A DNA stretch of 5,735 nucleotides from Candidatus Neoflavobacterium equi (lineage in GTDB: Bacteria > Bacteroidota > Bacteroidia > Flavobacteriales > Flavobacteriaceae): NCBI GenBank assembly GCA_018065745.1, contig JAGHSS010000081.1, positions 1-5,735 on the forward strand, in the 5' to 3' direction. Position numbers and translations under genes: made by a program. The notes beneath the pieces are model-generated. The model did not search any database and was not told where the DNA came from. It saw only the letters and a program-made list of their open reading frames with translations. Each line of letters opens with the position of its first letter. Positions within the stretch are counted from its first letter, which is position 1. Shown one piece after another: positions 5,589 to 5,735 of this stretch.

Positions 5589-5735
5589 GGGCATTGTGTT
5601 GTGGTGTGGAAACCAAATTTGTATAATTTTCTATGAAAATTTAGGAGTTTTTAAGAATGTAAAAATTTCAAACTTTAAAGGGGTTAAAATGGTAATTCTG
5701 CAATGTAAATGTGTTATTTATGCGGAATTATAAGG

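Larger units (their letters stand above)
5476..5735. other. Intergenic region upstream of the phosphatase gene
   Basis: This 260-nt AT-rich stretch has no recognisable gene. It contains the weak minus-strand promoter candidate at 5510-5517, an 8-bp inverted repeat at 5563-5588 and a 48-codon plus-strand frame (5587-5733) that I do not accept as a gene. The right end runs off the window, so upstream signals of a rightward gene beyond 5735 could also lie here. Confidence 0.6.

Noticed and set aside
5587..5733. 48-codon plus-strand frame, ATG at 5587 to TAA at 5731-5733, with several cysteines
   Set aside because: There is no ribosome-binding or promoter signal and no recognisable family. Its start overlaps the inverted repeat, and a frame this short is expected by chance. 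Conservation in relatives would be needed to reconsider it.
1..5735. tRNA, rRNA, CRISPR array, transposon ends, phage or defence genes
   Set aside because: I looked on both strands for repeat-spacer patterns, cloverleaf-like arms, transposase motifs and toxin-antitoxin or nuclease-helicase pairs and saw none.

Overview
The window looks like chromosomal DNA from a member of the Bacteroidota, most likely class Flavobacteriia. The coding sequence is AT-rich. Starts lack clear Shine-Dalgarno sequences and are preceded by A-rich stretches. Three upstream regions carry exact or near matches to the Bacteroidota -7 promoter element TAnnTTTG. Gene types such as a cysteine-free secreted EEP nuclease and a small 'AQAFNGKGD' barrel-like protein also fit flavobacteria. 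This assignment is inferred from sequence character, not from a database search.

Layout. Bases 30-1142 (+) encode a secreted endonuclease/exonuclease/phosphatase-family protein, closed by a strong intrinsic terminator at about 1155-1188. Bases 1294-3391 (+) form a two-gene operon with a 16-nt gap. It encodes 3-hydroxyanthranilate 3,4-dioxygenase (tryptophan/kynurenine pathway) and an ALDH7 (antiquitin-type) aldehyde dehydrogenase, and ends at a 14-bp hairpin terminator. Bases 3475-3567 lie in the gap between convergent genes and form a compact nested inverted-repeat structure that looks like a dispersed intergenic repeat. On the minus strand, reading from the right, come a PPP-type metallophosphatase (5457-4726), a small secreted outer-membrane-like protein with its own good promoter (4666-4175) and, only 2 nt further on, a long-form PhnA-domain protein with an N-terminal four-cysteine zinc-binding region (4172-3585). 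The last roughly 260 bases (5476-5735) are intergenic and hold an 8-bp inverted repeat and a weak promoter candidate.

How the genes work together. The dioxygenase and the dehydrogenase are almost certainly co-transcribed. The dioxygenase opens 3-hydroxyanthranilate to an aminocarboxymuconate semialdehyde. The dehydrogenase keeps the residues that antiquitin uses to hold alpha-aminoadipate semialdehyde. The pair may therefore oxidise a kynurenine-pathway semialdehyde with the same C6 amino-acid skeleton, or may simply combine tryptophan and lysine breakdown. The other genes look like ordinary independent functions.

I see no tRNA, rRNA, CRISPR array, transposase, phage gene or defence system. 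Most of the window is ordinary core-type sequence. The points most worth a second look are the dioxygenase-ALDH7 pairing, the structured intergenic repeat and the degenerate HNH-like head of the PhnA protein.
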